Assembly (NCBI GenBank): GCA_001602925.1
Contig: LUZT01000006.1
Location: 188,569 to 252,568, forward strand
DNA: 64,000 bases
Direction: 5' to 3'
DNA from: Chlorobiales bacterium Clorobi_01
GTDB lineage: Bacteria > Bacteroidota > Chlorobiia > Chlorobiales > Chlorobiaceae
Part shown: positions 26,694-36,231 of the stretch, piece after piece
How the letters are laid out: each line of letters starts with the position of its first letter
How positions within the stretch are numbered: position 1 is the stretch's first letter
Position numbers and translations under genes: made by a program
Notes under the pieces: generated by a model
Told to the model about the DNA's origin: nothing
What the model saw: only the letters and a program-made list of their open reading frames with translations
Databases searched by the model: none

Positions 26694-27428
26694 TCAATAC
26701 CGGTCGAGAGAAAATTTTTCACCGAGATAGACCTTGCGGGCTTCGGTGTTTTCGGCGATCTCTTCAGGCGTGCCGTGCATGAAGATGCTGCCGTCGAAGA
26801 GCAGGTAGGCGTGATCGGTGATCGAGAGCGTTTCGTGCACGTTGTGGTCGGTGATGAGCACACCGATGTTACGCTTCACCAGGCCCTCGACGATCTGCTG
26901 GATGTCCTCGACGGCAATCGGATCGACGCCTGCGAATGGCTCGTCGAGCAGGATGAAGCGCGGGTCGAGCGCCAGTGCGCGGGCGATCTCCGTGCGTCGG
27001 CGTTCGCCACCCGACAGCGCGTAACCCATGCTTTTGCGGATGTGGGCGATGTTCAGGTCTTCGAGCATCCGCTCGGTTTTTTCGTGCCGCTCGGCTTTGG
27101 AGAGCGAGGTGAATTCGAGCACGCCGAGAATGTTCTCCTCAACGGTCAGCTTGCGGAACACCGAGGCCTCCTGCGGCAGGTAGCCGATGCCTTTGCGCGC
27201 GCGCTTGTACATCGGCAGGTCGGTGATCTCCTCCTGGTCGAGCAGCACTTGGCCCGCATCGGGCTTGATGAGGCCGACGATCATGTAAAACGTGGTGGTT
27301 TTGCCCGCGCCGTTCGGGCCGAGCAGCCCCACGATCTCGCCCTGTTTCACTTCGAGGGTCGAGCTTTTGACCACCTCGCGCTTGTTGTAAACTTTCTTGA
27401 GATTGGTACAGCTCAGTATCGAACCCAT
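26694..27428 (-). CDS. lptB: LPS export ABC transporter ATP-binding protein
   Basis: Cytoplasmic ATPase of the LptB2FGC complex that extracts lipopolysaccharide from the inner membrane. It has 244 residues. Walker [10 protein letters not shown], signature LSGGERRR, Walker [14 protein letters not shown] and the H-loop LITDHNV are intact, and the LptB-typical [15 protein letters not shown] is present. ATG 27428 is preferred over TTG 27437. lptA, lptC or lptFG are not adjacent in this window. Confidence 0.93.
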   Translation of the reverse strand: MGSILSCTNLKKVYNKREVVKSSTLEVKQGEIVGLLGPNGAGKTTTFYMIVGLIKPDAGQVLLDQEEITDLPMYKRARKGIGYLPQEASVFRKLTVEENILGVLEFTSLSKAERHEKTERMLEDLNIAHIRKSMGYALSGGERRRTEIARALALDPRFILLDEPFAGVDPIAVEDIQQIVEGLVKRNIGVLITDHNVHETLSITDHAYLLFDGSIFMHGTPEEIAENTEARKVYLGEKFSLDRY

Positions 27429-27575
27429 AACATTCAACTCAAAAATTGCCTGTCAGTGTCGGCGCGGCCAGTTGGCTTTGCCCGTTCATTCTTTAATATA
27501 GCGATCCTTCTGCTGTCATGACGCGGAAACATCCCCGAACCCGTCGCCGCAGCTCAGAGTCCGGGAAATTACCGG

Positions 27576-28709
27576 TCAGTGAACGTTGTCAGCCATGTGG
27601 CCATCATCGAGGATTCCGCCCCATTCGACCGCAGTGAAGCCCTTTCTGCTGAAGCTGGCGAGCTTTGGCGCCTTGATTTTCTCGGGTTTTTCGGTTGGGG
27701 TGAAATTGAGCAGCACCCTGAGCTCGCTGTCCGGTTTCGGGTGTATCTTCAGGCCGAGACGCTTGTTCACAACGTCAGGCTCAATCAGCCTGATGGTGTA
27801 ATACGGGCTATCCGGAAGGTTCTTGAGCCAGTACTCTTTCAGGTCTTCGGCTTCCGCCCGGTTGAGCCCCATCTCGTACAGATGGCTGTCGAACCAGCCG
27901 GCGAGATCACCATACCGGACCGACCAGCCGCGGCGGGGCAGTTCGATCTTTTTGTCGAGCGCTGCTTCGTAGAAGAGATAATGGTACTGGCCATCGATCA
28001 TTCCGTCCTTCTGCACCGTAACGCGCCAGCGGTTATTGTAGTCGGGAATCGTCCGGATGACTTTGCCTTCCGGCGACAGGCGCACCTCGATCTTTGTGGT
28101 TCTGACGGGATAGAGATAGAGCGCCGGTTTTTTGACGATCTGGATGTGCGAAAAATCGTTGCTGAGCTGGCCGTCGTCGTCGAGGAAATAGCGAGCGCGT
28201 TTCTGCCCGGTCGGGTTGGCGTGGGAGTCGGACTCCTGGTGACCGAGATACACGATGTCCAGCTCTTCCGGTTGCCACATGGATGAGGAGGCGCTGAACT
28301 TTTCGATTTCGATGTTTTCACCAAGCAGCACCGGCCTGGTCTGCGCGAAACCCTTTTCTCCAGAGAGCAGGGCGGACAGTTCGAAGAACCCGGCACTGCC
28401 CATACCGTGGTGCTCGATGATGACCGCGATGTCCGGTTTTTTGTCTTCGTTCAGGTCGCAGATCACAGAACGCACCAGTTTGGCCTCGATGAAATTGTCC
28501 GGATTGTCGCCAGCCTTGAAGGCTCCGTTTTTCAGGGTGACGCTCCTTTTGGCCACCAGGAGTTCGTAAGTGCTGTTTTTTGCGGTCTGCTCCAGACTTG
28601 CCTGCTGGTTGGCAGTTATTGCCAGAGGTTCAGGCCCGAAAGCGAACGATGGCCGCGGTGAAAGCATGGCCGCCGAAAGGAGTGCCAGCGGAAGGAGAAG
28701 CTTTTTCAT
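27576..28709 (-). CDS. Exported protein with a KP-LYLYP domain
   Basis: 377 residues. A clear signal peptide (MKKLLLPLALLSAAMLSPRPSFA, cut in two here: MKKLLLPLALLSAAML then SPRPSFA) is cleaved near residue 23. The N-terminal 120 residues resemble a calcium/FG-GAP-like segment (CDLNEDKKPDIAVIIEHHGM). From about residue 180 the protein carries a conserved element KPALYLYPVRTTKIEVRLSPEGKV with a GW-rich continuation (RRGWSVRYGDLAGWFD). Similar KPVIYLYP proteins are widespread in bacteria with no known function. It probably lies in the periplasm or on the cell surface. The upstream gap of 208 bases holds its promoter and that of the divergent gene. Confidence 0.75.
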   Translation of the reverse strand: MKKLLLPLALLSAAMLSPRPSFAFGPEPLAITANQQASLEQTAKNSTYELLVAKRSVTLKNGAFKAGDNPDNFIEAKLVRSVICDLNEDKKPDIAVIIEHHGMGSAGFFELSALLSGEKGFAQTRPVLLGENIEIEKFSASSSMWQPEELDIVYLGHQESDSHANPTGQKRARYFLDDDGQLSNDFSHIQIVKKPALYLYPVRTTKIEVRLSPEGKVIRTIPDYNNRWRVTVQKDGMIDGQYHYLFYEAALDKKIELPRRGWSVRYGDLAGWFDSHLYEMGLNRAEAEDLKEYWLKNLPDSPYYTIRLIEPDVVNKRLGLKIHPKPDSELRVLLNFTPTEKPEKIKAPKLASFSRKGFTAVEWGGILDDGHMADNVH

Positions 28710-28917
28710 GTACTTTCAAGCATTGGTTACTGGTGGGTGAGGCTTGCCTTCAAAGGTAAGAACCGGAAACGCCAGTTTACAAAGCAAAATGAACGCGGGT
28801 CGGAGAGGGCGCATCGATTTATCCTCCATTTTACGTGGCGCTCTTTCAAGTCGTGTGAAAAAACGGTAATGTGAAATTTGAGTTTATAAATCGTCCAAAA
28901 TTTCAATTATCCGTCTC

Positions 28918-29448
28918 ATGAGAAAGGTCATGTCATACCGGGGGATGCACCCGGAGATTCACGATTCTGTTTTTCTGGCAGAAGGCTCCTACGTCATCGG
29001 CGACGTCAAGATTGGCGCGCATTCGAGCATCTGGTTCAACGCGGTGGTCAGGGGCGATGTCTGCCCGATCACCATCGGCGAAAAAACCAGCGTGCAGGAT
29101 AACGCGACGCTGCACGTGACGCACGATACCGGCCCGCTGAAGATCGGCAGCAACGTCACTATCGGCCATGCTGCCACGCTGCACGCCTGCACGGTGGAGG
29201 ATAACGTGCTGATTGGCATGAGCGCCACGCTGCTCGATCATTGCGTCGTCGAACCCTGGTCGATCGTGGCTGCCGGGTCACTGGTCAAGCAGGGCTTTCG
29301 GGTGCCTTCGGGAATGCTGGTCGCCGGAGTTCCGGCCAAAGTGATCCGTCCGATCACCGAGGAGGAGCGTGCCAATATCGCCGAGTCGCCGGAAAATTAC
29401 GTGCGTTACGTGGCGCACTATCGTGAAGAGGGCTATGAGGGCCGGTAA
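28918..29448 (+). CDS. Gamma-carbonic-anhydrase-type hexapeptide-repeat protein
   Basis: 176 residues. A left-handed beta-helix of hexapeptide repeats (VIGDVKIGAHSSIWFNAVVRGD, split by its repeat pattern I.IG..) carries three likely zinc ligands: HVTHD (His) and GHAATLHAC (two His). RGD and QDN positions agree with the YrdA/CaiE-like gamma-CA group. It may hydrate CO2 or bind acyl groups. In a CO2-fixing phototroph, carbonic anhydrase activity would make sense but is not shown. Confidence 0.85.
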   Translation: MRKVMSYRGMHPEIHDSVFLAEGSYVIGDVKIGAHSSIWFNAVVRGDVCPITIGEKTSVQDNATLHVTHDTGPLKIGSNVTIGHAATLHACTVEDNVLIGMSATLLDHCVVEPWSIVAAGSLVKQGFRVPSGMLVAGVPAKVIRPITEEERANIAESPENYVRYVAHYREEGYEGR

Positions 29449-29534
29449 AGCCCGTTACGTTTTGCCATGATCTTCTGTAATGATTTCACTACATTACACA
29501 TCATTTTTTTCTACGAACCATCACCAGCTTTCTC

Positions 29535-30734
29535 ATGGCGCAAAAAGAGGTAGTCATTATCGGCGGCGGCATCAGCGGACTCAGCATGGCATTTTACTGT
29601 TCGCAGGCCGGCATGAAAACCACACTGATCGAAAAAGAGAACGCCGTCGGCGGTTCGTTCTCTTCTCCCCAGTTTTCGAGCAACAGCGACAAGTTCTGGC
29701 TGGAGATGGGTGCGCACACCTGCTACAGCTCCTACCAGAACCTGCTCGGCATTGTCGAAGGCTGCGGCATCGCCGATACCATTATTCCTCGCGCAAAGGT
29801 ACCGTTCACGCTGCTCAAGAACGGGAAGGTGTCATCGATCATGTCGGGGCTCAATATTTTCGAGCTGCTCCGTTCCGCTCCGAACCTCTTTTCCCTCAAG
29901 AAGGAGAATATGTCGGTGCGCTCCTATTACTCCAAAATCGTTGGAGAGAACAACTACCGCAACACGGTGAGCCACTTCTTCAACGCCGTGCCGTCGCAGC
30001 CGACCGACGATTTCCCGGCTGACATGATGTTCAAGAGCCGCGAGAAACGGAAGGATGTGCTCAAGAACTATACTTTCAAGAATGGCCTGCAGAGCGTGGC
30101 CCTCACCATCGCTGCCCAGAAGGGGATCGAAGTGCACACCGGCTCGCCAGCGCAGTCGGTTTCGACCTCCGGCGGCAAGTATGTTGTCAAAACCGCTGAC
30201 GGTCAGGAGTATGCCGGTGACGCGCTCGTCATTGCGCTGCCCTCGGCTCCGGCAGCTCGGCTGGTGCACGACATCAATCCGGGACTTGCCGATCACTTTA
30301 CCAAACTCAGGTACGCTGATGTTGACTCGGTTGGCGTGGTGATCCGCAAGAGCAACGTGTCGCTCAAGCCTGTGGCGGCGATCATTTCGCCGAACGACAA
30401 CTTCTTCTCGATGGTGTCTCGCGACACCGTGCCCGACGACAATTTCCGCGGTTTTGCATTCCACTTCCGCCCGGGCCTTGACGACAACGCCAAATTCAAG
30501 CGGATCACCGAGGTGCTCGGCGTCGGCCAGTCGAAGATCGAGCACACGATCACCAAAAAGAATGTGGTGCCTTCATTGCGCGTTGGCCACAAGGATTGGG
30601 CCTCGAAGGCCGACCAGATGCTCGGCAACGTGCGTAACCTCTATATGACCGGCAATTATTACGGCGGCATGGCCATCGAAGACTGCGTCAGCCGATCCCG
30701 CGAAGAGTTCGACCGCATGAAGATTTCGCGCTGA
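29535..30734 (+). CDS. FAD-dependent amine-oxidase-family protein (candidate protoporphyrinogen oxidase)
   Basis: 399 residues. The N-terminal dinucleotide motif is VVIIGGGISGLSMAFYCSQAG (residues 6-26, glycines GxGxxG), followed by the arginine-substituted GGSFSSPQ and EMGAHTCY block. A C-terminal FAD closure NLYMTGNYYGGMAIEDCV is typical of the HemY/phytoene-desaturase superfamily. HemY-type protoporphyrinogen oxidase is a reasonable guess because green sulfur bacteria need abundant tetrapyrroles, but carotenoid or other desaturases cannot be excluded. It starts with ATG after a short AT-rich leader. Confidence 0.72.
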   Translation: MAQKEVVIIGGGISGLSMAFYCSQAGMKTTLIEKENAVGGSFSSPQFSSNSDKFWLEMGAHTCYSSYQNLLGIVEGCGIADTIIPRAKVPFTLLKNGKVSSIMSGLNIFELLRSAPNLFSLKKENMSVRSYYSKIVGENNYRNTVSHFFNAVPSQPTDDFPADMMFKSREKRKDVLKNYTFKNGLQSVALTIAAQKGIEVHTGSPAQSVSTSGGKYVVKTADGQEYAGDALVIALPSAPAARLVHDINPGLADHFTKLRYADVDSVGVVIRKSNVSLKPVAAIISPNDNFFSMVSRDTVPDDNFRGFAFHFRPGLDDNAKFKRITEVLGVGQSKIEHTITKKNVVPSLRVGHKDWASKADQMLGNVRNLYMTGNYYGGMAIEDCVSRSREEFDRMKISR

Positions 30735-30755
30735 AGGCATCTCGCCACCCCTTTC

Positions 30756-30790
30756 CGAACGTCCCGAAGGCAGCCCCTTTGGGACGTTCG
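30756..30790 (+). terminator. Strong hairpin after the FAD protein
   Basis: CGAACGTCCC pairs with GGGACGTTCG, with further AGG/CCT pairing inside. The T run after it is short, so it may stabilise the 3' end rather than terminate alone. Confidence 0.5.
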
Positions 30791-30866
30791 CGTTTGCAGG
30801 CATTAGAGTTCATCACTACCTTTTTACTATGAATCGGGCCGAACGCCCCGAACCAATCAACGGACG

Positions 30867-31913
30867 ATGATGAACGCAGAGACTCTGATCGAATCGTGGA
30901 TGATGCCGGTGGCCGCTACCGTGCTGGCGGTACTGCTGTATCTGTTTGGCAATGCTGTTCTGAAACGGATTCTTGAACGCATCAGGCAAACCGCAGCGGG
31001 AAGCGCTCCGGTACTTGTCCGGCTTCTCATGCCAATCCGGCTGCTTTTTGTTCTGATCGCCCTCGCCGGAATCGTTTACTATGTCCGGATGCCGGGTGAG
31101 ATCAAGGAGCTTCTGACTCACATCCTCTCCATCAGCTCGATAGCGGGCGTCTCATGGTTCGTGCTCAGGATTTTTGCGGTGATCGAAGCGGTGATCCAGC
31201 AGCGCTACCGGGATGCCGGAAAAAGCGACATTGAGGCGCGCCGCATTACCACCAACATCAGTCTGCTCCGGAAGATCGTCAACGTGCTGGTCGTGATTCT
31301 GGCCATTGCCGGTGTGCTGATGACCTTTGAGACCGTTCGGCAGATCGGCCTGAGCATTCTCGCCTCGGCAGGGCTTGCGGGCATCGTGATCGGTTTCGCT
31401 GCCCAGCGCAGCCTTCAGACGCTCATCGCCGGTATCCAGATCGCCATCACCCAGCCGGTGCGCCTTGGCGACATCGTGGTGGTCGAAAAGGAGAACGGGC
31501 GTGTCGAGGAGATCACGCTCACCTATGTCGTTGTGCGTCTCTGGGACGAGCGGCGCATCATCGTGCCGATCACCTGGTTCATCGACAAACCTTTCCAGAA
31601 CTGGACGCGTACCTCTCTTGAACTGACCGGCGCGGTGCTGCTCCGGGTCGGCTACCACGTGCCGGTCGATGACGTTCGCCGGGAGTTCGAGCGGATCGTC
31701 GCCCGGAGTCCGCTCTGGGACAAACGCATCGCCCGGCTCGAAGTCACCGACTCTGGCGATGTCACCATGGAGCTTCGCGCGCTCGTCAGCGCCGCCAACG
31801 CCACCGACCTCTGGAACCTTCGCTGCTCCGTCCGCGAAAAGCTGATCGCATTTGTTTTTTCTCCACAAAATCCAGAAAACGACGACAACGCCGTCGTGTT
31901 GCCGGTGGAGTGA
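30867..31913 (+). CDS. mscS: Small-conductance mechanosensitive channel (MscS family)
   Basis: 348 residues. Membrane helices are at about 12-30, 52-72 and 82-110, with a further helix at about 135-155. The pore-lining helix is AGLAGIVIGFAAQRSLQTLIAG (about residues 165-185), matching TM3 of MscS. The cytoplasmic beta domain (LGDIVVVEKENGRVEEITL, RRIIVPITWFIDKPFQNW) follows. It relieves osmotic downshock by opening under membrane tension. The start codons ATG ATG are adjacent at 30867/30870. Confidence 0.92.
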   Translation: MMNAETLIESWMMPVAATVLAVLLYLFGNAVLKRILERIRQTAAGSAPVLVRLLMPIRLLFVLIALAGIVYYVRMPGEIKELLTHILSISSIAGVSWFVLRIFAVIEAVIQQRYRDAGKSDIEARRITTNISLLRKIVNVLVVILAIAGVLMTFETVRQIGLSILASAGLAGIVIGFAAQRSLQTLIAGIQIAITQPVRLGDIVVVEKENGRVEEITLTYVVVRLWDERRIIVPITWFIDKPFQNWTRTSLELTGAVLLRVGYHVPVDDVRREFERIVARSPLWDKRIARLEVTDSGDVTMELRALVSAANATDLWNLRCSVREKLIAFVFSPQNPENDDNAVVLPVE

Positions 31914-32149
31914 GGGGGGGGAGTAGACGACACTGAACGTTTCGATGCAAATCGGGGTAGTTTCAGGTGGTGTCGTGGCAGATTGACGCAGCGAACCATT
32001 CCGGAAGATTTCAGTTCGGCTCTGGTAAAAAGTGTTATCTTCTGGCGGAATTTTTTTCATGCGGGCAATCGTTGGCTTTCGGTTCTTTGGAGAGTTGATG
32101 GTCTTTCTGGCGGATGTCCCGATTTTAAATGATAGAAGGAGAACGAGTT

Positions 32150-32578
32150 ATGGCACAGGCAAAAAAAGGCGACAAGGTTCTGGTTCACTATACCGGCACT
32201 TATGATGACGGCACGGTTTTCGACAGCTCCGTGGATCGTGGCCCGCTGGAGGTTACCATCGGCACCGGCATGGTGATTTCAGGTTTCGACCGCGCGCTGG
32301 TTGATATGGAACCGGGCCAGAAGAAGACGGTCAACATTCCCATGGACGAGGCGTACGGTCCGAGAGCTGAAGAGCTTATCGCCGAAATCAAACGCGACCA
32401 GATTCCTGCCGAAATTCCGCTTGAAATCGGCCAGCAGTTGCAGCTCAGCCTCGCCGACGGCGGCGAAGCGATCGTGATGATCGTCGATCTGAACGACACT
32501 ACCGTCACCCTCGACGCCAACCACCCGATGGCTGGTCTCGACCTCAACTTCGAACTCGAACTGGTCGAAATCCTCTGA
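32150..32578 (+). CDS. FKBP-type peptidyl-prolyl isomerase (SlyD-like)
   Basis: 142 residues from ATG 32150, with AAGGAGAA 7-14 bases before. The FKBP core is KGDKVLVHYTGTYDDGTVFDSS and VISGFDRALVDMEPGQKKTV. An insert-in-flap domain follows (EAYGPRAEELIAEIKRDQIPAE), then the return strand NHPMAGLDLNFELELVEI, a layout typical of SlyD. The His/Cys-rich metal tail is absent. It assists folding of proline-limited proteins. Whether it serves hydrogenase maturation, as SlyD does elsewhere, is only a possibility. Confidence 0.9.
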   Translation: MAQAKKGDKVLVHYTGTYDDGTVFDSSVDRGPLEVTIGTGMVISGFDRALVDMEPGQKKTVNIPMDEAYGPRAEELIAEIKRDQIPAEIPLEIGQQLQLSLADGGEAIVMIVDLNDTTVTLDANHPMAGLDLNFELELVEIL

Positions 32579-32589
32579 TTTTCTCCGTA

Positions 32590-32622
32590 CAGGCCGTGCT
32601 TTTCCTAAAAGGCACGGCCTGT
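32590..32622 (+). other. Hairpin after the FKBP gene
   Basis: ACAGGCCGTGC pairs with GCACGGCCTGT (11 bp) around a short loop. No T tract follows. The remaining gap to 32886 shows nothing recognisable. Confidence 0.5.
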
Positions 32623-32885
32623 AAACGGTACTTCCCGATCGTCTCCCTTTCCATGGAATCCCTTGGCGCACATCTGTCCAGCGCTACCATCGGCCTTGTT
32701 GCCCAATACCGTATCTTTTTTCATTCATCTGCCAATGCGCTGAAAATCTTGTTACAAGGCTATTTTCAGGAACAGGCGCCTGCGGGCAAGCAGGGTTTTT
32801 CGCTGTTTGGCGTCGTATAGTTCGGTTTTGATTGCATCCGCATGACATCAGGTTTCTTGAAGCAAACAATAAAGGGAAAAGAGAT

Positions 32886-33893
32886 ATGGCGTTATGGAAT
32901 TCAGTTACAGGGCAGCTCCGTTCGGTCATCGAGTGGAAGAACCCGGCTCCGGATGTGCTTTTTGAGCGCTGGACGGATAACGGAGATGAAATCAAGAACG
33001 CTTCGAAGCTGATCGTCGGCCCCGGTCAGGGCGTAATCTTCGTCTATGAGGGCAAGCCGCAGGCGGTCATCACCGAGCCCGGCATGACCGATCTGAAAAC
33101 CGCGAACATCCCGTTCTGGACGACCATCACCAAATTCATGCAGGCGTTTCAGAGCGAGCACAAGGTCGGCATCTACTTTTTCCGGACAGCCGAAATCCTG
33201 AACCAGGGTTGGGGGACGCCGGGGCCGGTCAAGTACCTCGATCCGCAGTACAAGTTTCCCGTCGGCCTTCGCGGCTACGGCAACTTCTCGCTGCACATCA
33301 CGGACGCCGGGAATTTTTTCATCAACATCATGGGCCAGCGCGACGAGCTGACCGCCGACGAGCTTCGCACGGTGATCGTGGCGAGGCTTGTGCAGCCGCT
33401 GACCGATTTTCTCGCCGAAGCGAAGTTCGGCTACAACGAGATCGACGCCAACCGGAACGAGATTGCCGATGGCGTCAAAGAGAAAGTCGCGCCAATCTTT
33501 GCGAAGCTTGGTTTCACGCTGACCGATTTTCGCGTCGAGAACACCGACTTCGACGATGACACGAAGCGGCGCGTTGGGCGAGTCGCGGACATGCAGGCCG
33601 AAGCGCAGGCCGCGCAGGCGGTGGGCGTCGATTTCGCCAGACTCCAGCAACTTGCCGCGCTCCGGGATGCCGCGCAGAACGAAGGCGGCGCGGCTGGAAT
33701 GGGCGTCGGTCTTGGCGCAGGCGTCGGGCTTGGGCAGGCGATGGCGGGCATGATGGGCGGCATGAACACCCAGCAACCGTCGGTGGACGACCCGGTGGCC
33801 AAGCTCTCCAAGCTGAAGCAGATGCTCGACAACCAGCTGATCAGCCAGGAAGAGTACGATGCGAAAAAGCAGCAGATACTCTCACAACTGTAA
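32886..33893 (+). CDS. SPFH-domain protein with C-terminal SHOCT motif
   Basis: 335 residues from ATG 32886, preceded by GGGAAAAGAG. The N-terminal two thirds is a virion-core/YdjI-type SPFH domain (ASKLIVGPGQGVIFVYEG, FPVGLRGYGNFSLHITDAG). A Gly/Met-rich stretch (residues about 265-300) leads to a SHOCT motif at the C-terminus (LSKLKQMLDNQLISQEEYDAKKQQIL). Such proteins gather at membranes and often sit beside zinc-ribbon membrane proteins, as here, where the next gene starts 16 bases on. Role unknown. Confidence 0.85.
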   Translation: MALWNSVTGQLRSVIEWKNPAPDVLFERWTDNGDEIKNASKLIVGPGQGVIFVYEGKPQAVITEPGMTDLKTANIPFWTTITKFMQAFQSEHKVGIYFFRTAEILNQGWGTPGPVKYLDPQYKFPVGLRGYGNFSLHITDAGNFFINIMGQRDELTADELRTVIVARLVQPLTDFLAEAKFGYNEIDANRNEIADGVKEKVAPIFAKLGFTLTDFRVENTDFDDDTKRRVGRVADMQAEAQAAQAVGVDFARLQQLAALRDAAQNEGGAAGMGVGLGAGVGLGQAMAGMMGGMNTQQPSVDDPVAKLSKLKQMLDNQLISQEEYDAKKQQILSQL

Positions 33894-33909
33894 CCGCTGA
33901 GCCACTCCC

Positions 33910-35382
33910 ATGCGATCAGGCTTCTACTCCCGACTTTTTGTTGGCGCCACTCTCGCTTTGTCTGGTATATCGTTTTTCGCCAGTGAGCTTCTCGCCCGCG
34001 CTGGCGGTGGAGGTGGTGGGGGTGGAATCGGTGACGGCGGTGGATTTTCCGGTGGCGGCGGAGATGGAATCGAATACGGCTACAACACCTATCGCGGCTA
34101 TGGCTCATCAGGCCATTTCGATTTTTCTGTAGTGTTCACCGTCTTTTTTCTTCTTGCGATTCTCTACATCATCTTCAGCGTTGTCGCAAAATTCCGCAAA
34201 AAATCGAGTGAGCGCGCGTTCGGCGACGCCATGCCTGACGCAGCGCCTGCTGATCGAATCGATAACCCGATGACGTTTCCCGGAGCGCCTCCCGGCTTCG
34301 ATCAGGCTGCGTTCCTCGCCAAAGTCCGCAAGGCATTTTTCGAAGTGCAGATGGCCTGGTCGGCGCAGAGCACGGACATGATGCGCAGGTTCATCTCCGA
34401 CGGCGTTTATCAGCGCTTCAACACCCAGTTCAAAATGATGCGCCTGCTCCAGCAGGGCAATCCGCTGAGCGACATCAACATCTCGATGATCTGGGTTGAC
34501 CGGATCGAGCAGGATGGGCGGTACGATATTGTCCACGCCGGGGTCAGGGCGAGCATGACTGACCGCTTCGTGTGCGCCCTGAACCATGAGCTTGATGAAG
34601 AGGGTACGAACGAATTTGTCGAGTACTGGTCGTTCATCCGCAAGCGCGGTGCGGCAGGCAGGGATATGTACGACTCCGAACAATGCCCCAATTGCGGCGC
34701 GCCGTTGCCGAAGGATATGGGCGAAATCTGCAAGTGCAAGTATTGCAATGCAACGATCAACTCCGGCGAATTCGACTGGGTGCTCGCTGAAATCACCCAG
34801 CAGGAGGATTACCGCAGAGACGGCGAGCGTTCTGAAAAGATGCCCGGCCTCGAAGCGAAAGCGGCTGAAATGGCAACAGTCTATGGCGACTTTTCCGTGC
34901 AGCTCGTCGAAGACAAAGCATCGAATGCGTACATGCAGATGATGACCGCCAAGGCCATGCATGACCCCGCGATCATGCGCCGGTTTGTCACGGACGAATT
35001 GTTCGACCAGCTCGGGCCACAGTACGAAAAGAACCGGGAGATTTTCAACCGCATCTTCCTGAACCGCGTGACGCTCGTCAAGGCCGAGCAGCGAGACGGC
35101 AAAAACATCCTCACTTTCGCGCTCACCGCGTCGATCCAGCGGGCAGTGCTCACCGGCAACAGCGTTCGCCTCATCGATCCGCAGATCGTCCAGCGTGAGG
35201 AAGTCATGACCCTGACCCGCGACGCCAGCGCCGGAGCCGGAAAAGGCTCGATCTACCAGCACACCTGCCCGGCCTGCGGCGCGCCGGTCAAAGACACGCT
35301 CGACATCAAATGCGCCTTCTGCGGCAGCACGCTCAACAGCACGGCGAACGACTGGGTGGTGAGCGGGTTGATGGATAGGTGA
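33910..35382 (+). CDS. Membrane protein with two Tim44-like/zinc-ribbon modules
   Basis: 490 residues. There is an N-terminal signal/anchor (FVGATLALSGISFFASELLARA), a Gly-rich loop (about 32-55), and one membrane helix (SVVFTVFFLLAILYIIFSVV, about 73-92). It is followed by a Tim44-like domain (FFEVQMAWSAQSTDMMRRFISDG) ending in a zinc ribbon CPNCGAPLPKDMGEICKCKYC. The pattern then repeats: MQMMTAKAMHDPAIMRRFVTDE and CPACGAPVKDTLDIKCAFC. So the cytoplasmic part is an internal duplication. Each ribbon is followed by a similar end (INSGEFDWVLAEI / LNSTANDWVVSGL). It is co-oriented with the SPFH gene and probably works with it. Confidence 0.82.
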   Translation: MRSGFYSRLFVGATLALSGISFFASELLARAGGGGGGGGIGDGGGFSGGGGDGIEYGYNTYRGYGSSGHFDFSVVFTVFFLLAILYIIFSVVAKFRKKSSERAFGDAMPDAAPADRIDNPMTFPGAPPGFDQAAFLAKVRKAFFEVQMAWSAQSTDMMRRFISDGVYQRFNTQFKMMRLLQQGNPLSDINISMIWVDRIEQDGRYDIVHAGVRASMTDRFVCALNHELDEEGTNEFVEYWSFIRKRGAAGRDMYDSEQCPNCGAPLPKDMGEICKCKYCNATINSGEFDWVLAEITQQEDYRRDGERSEKMPGLEAKAAEMATVYGDFSVQLVEDKASNAYMQMMTAKAMHDPAIMRRFVTDELFDQLGPQYEKNREIFNRIFLNRVTLVKAEQRDGKNILTFALTASIQRAVLTGNSVRLIDPQIVQREEVMTLTRDASAGAGKGSIYQHTCPACGAPVKDTLDIKCAFCGSTLNSTANDWVVSGLMDR

Positions 35383-35424
35383 TAGGGTATATTTCCATTT
35401 TTTGTAATGTTTTATCAAAAAAGC

Positions 35425-36231
35425 ATGAACCCCCTCACCATCTGCATAACCGGAAGCACGGACGGCATCGGCCTTGCTGCGGCGAAGCGGTTCGCGTCGG
35501 CGGGGCATCGGGTGATTGTGCATGGGCGAAGTGCTTCGAGAATCAGCGATGCTTGCGCGGCGATTGTCCAGTCCACGGGCGTGGAGCCGGTTGGCTTTGT
35601 CGAGGCGGATTTCACCGATCTCGATGCGGTGTATTCGATGGGGCGGGAGCTGACGGAACGCTTTCCCGATCTCGACTTGCTCATCAACAATGCGGCGGTG
35701 TACATGCCGACGCGGACGCTGGTGCCGGAGGGGTACGAGACGACCTACTGCGTTAACTATCTCGCGCCGGTGCTGCTGACGAGCATCGTCAGGCCGGTGC
35801 TGATTGCCAATGGCGGCTCGGTGCTGAATGTGAGTTCAATGGATCATCACAGCGCCGTGTTCGACTCCGGCAACATGCAGGGTGAGCGAAGCTGGTCGGG
35901 CTACGAGGCCTATGCACGGAGCAAGCTGTTCAACATCATGTTCACCCTCGACTTGTCGAGCGGCGACAATGCCGTTCGTTCCAATTCGCTCGATCCCGGC
36001 GTGATCGCCACCAAGCTGCTGCACGCCGGATGGTCTCTCGCCGGTGACGAGGTTTCGGTCGGCGGCGACGATGTTTTCGAGACGGTGATGGAGATTGCAA
36101 GGCACGGCTACAACGGCGAGTATTTCGAGAACGCCCGTCCTGCGATCTTCTCATCGGTTGCCCAGGACTCTGTCGCCCGGCAGGAGCTGCACGAACTGAC
36201 CGGCGAGATGCTGATGCGTTTCAGGTTATGA
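35425..36231 (+). CDS. Short-chain dehydrogenase/reductase
   Basis: 268 residues from ATG 35425, although an ATG six codons earlier is also possible. The classical SDR motifs are ITGSTDGIGLAAAKRF (TGxxxGIG), NNAA in LLINNAAVYMP, Ser in LNVSSMDHH and YARSKLFN (YxxxK). NADP preference is likely from HGRSASR after the second strand. The substrate is unknown; it resembles retinol-dehydrogenase-like members. It starts 42 bases after the zinc-ribbon membrane protein. Confidence 0.88.
   Translation: MNPLTICITGSTDGIGLAAAKRFASAGHRVIVHGRSASRISDACAAIVQSTGVEPVGFVEADFTDLDAVYSMGRELTERFPDLDLLINNAAVYMPTRTLVPEGYETTYCVNYLAPVLLTSIVRPVLIANGGSVLNVSSMDHHSAVFDSGNMQGERSWSGYEAYARSKLFNIMFTLDLSSGDNAVRSNSLDPGVIATKLLHAGWSLAGDEVSVGGDDVFETVMEIARHGYNGEYFENARPAIFSSVAQDSVARQELHELTGEMLMRFRL

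Noticed and set aside
34108-35523. 471-codon minus-strand frame over the Tim44-like gene
   Set aside because: The plus-strand product has clear zinc ribbons and a membrane helix. The reverse product has neither.
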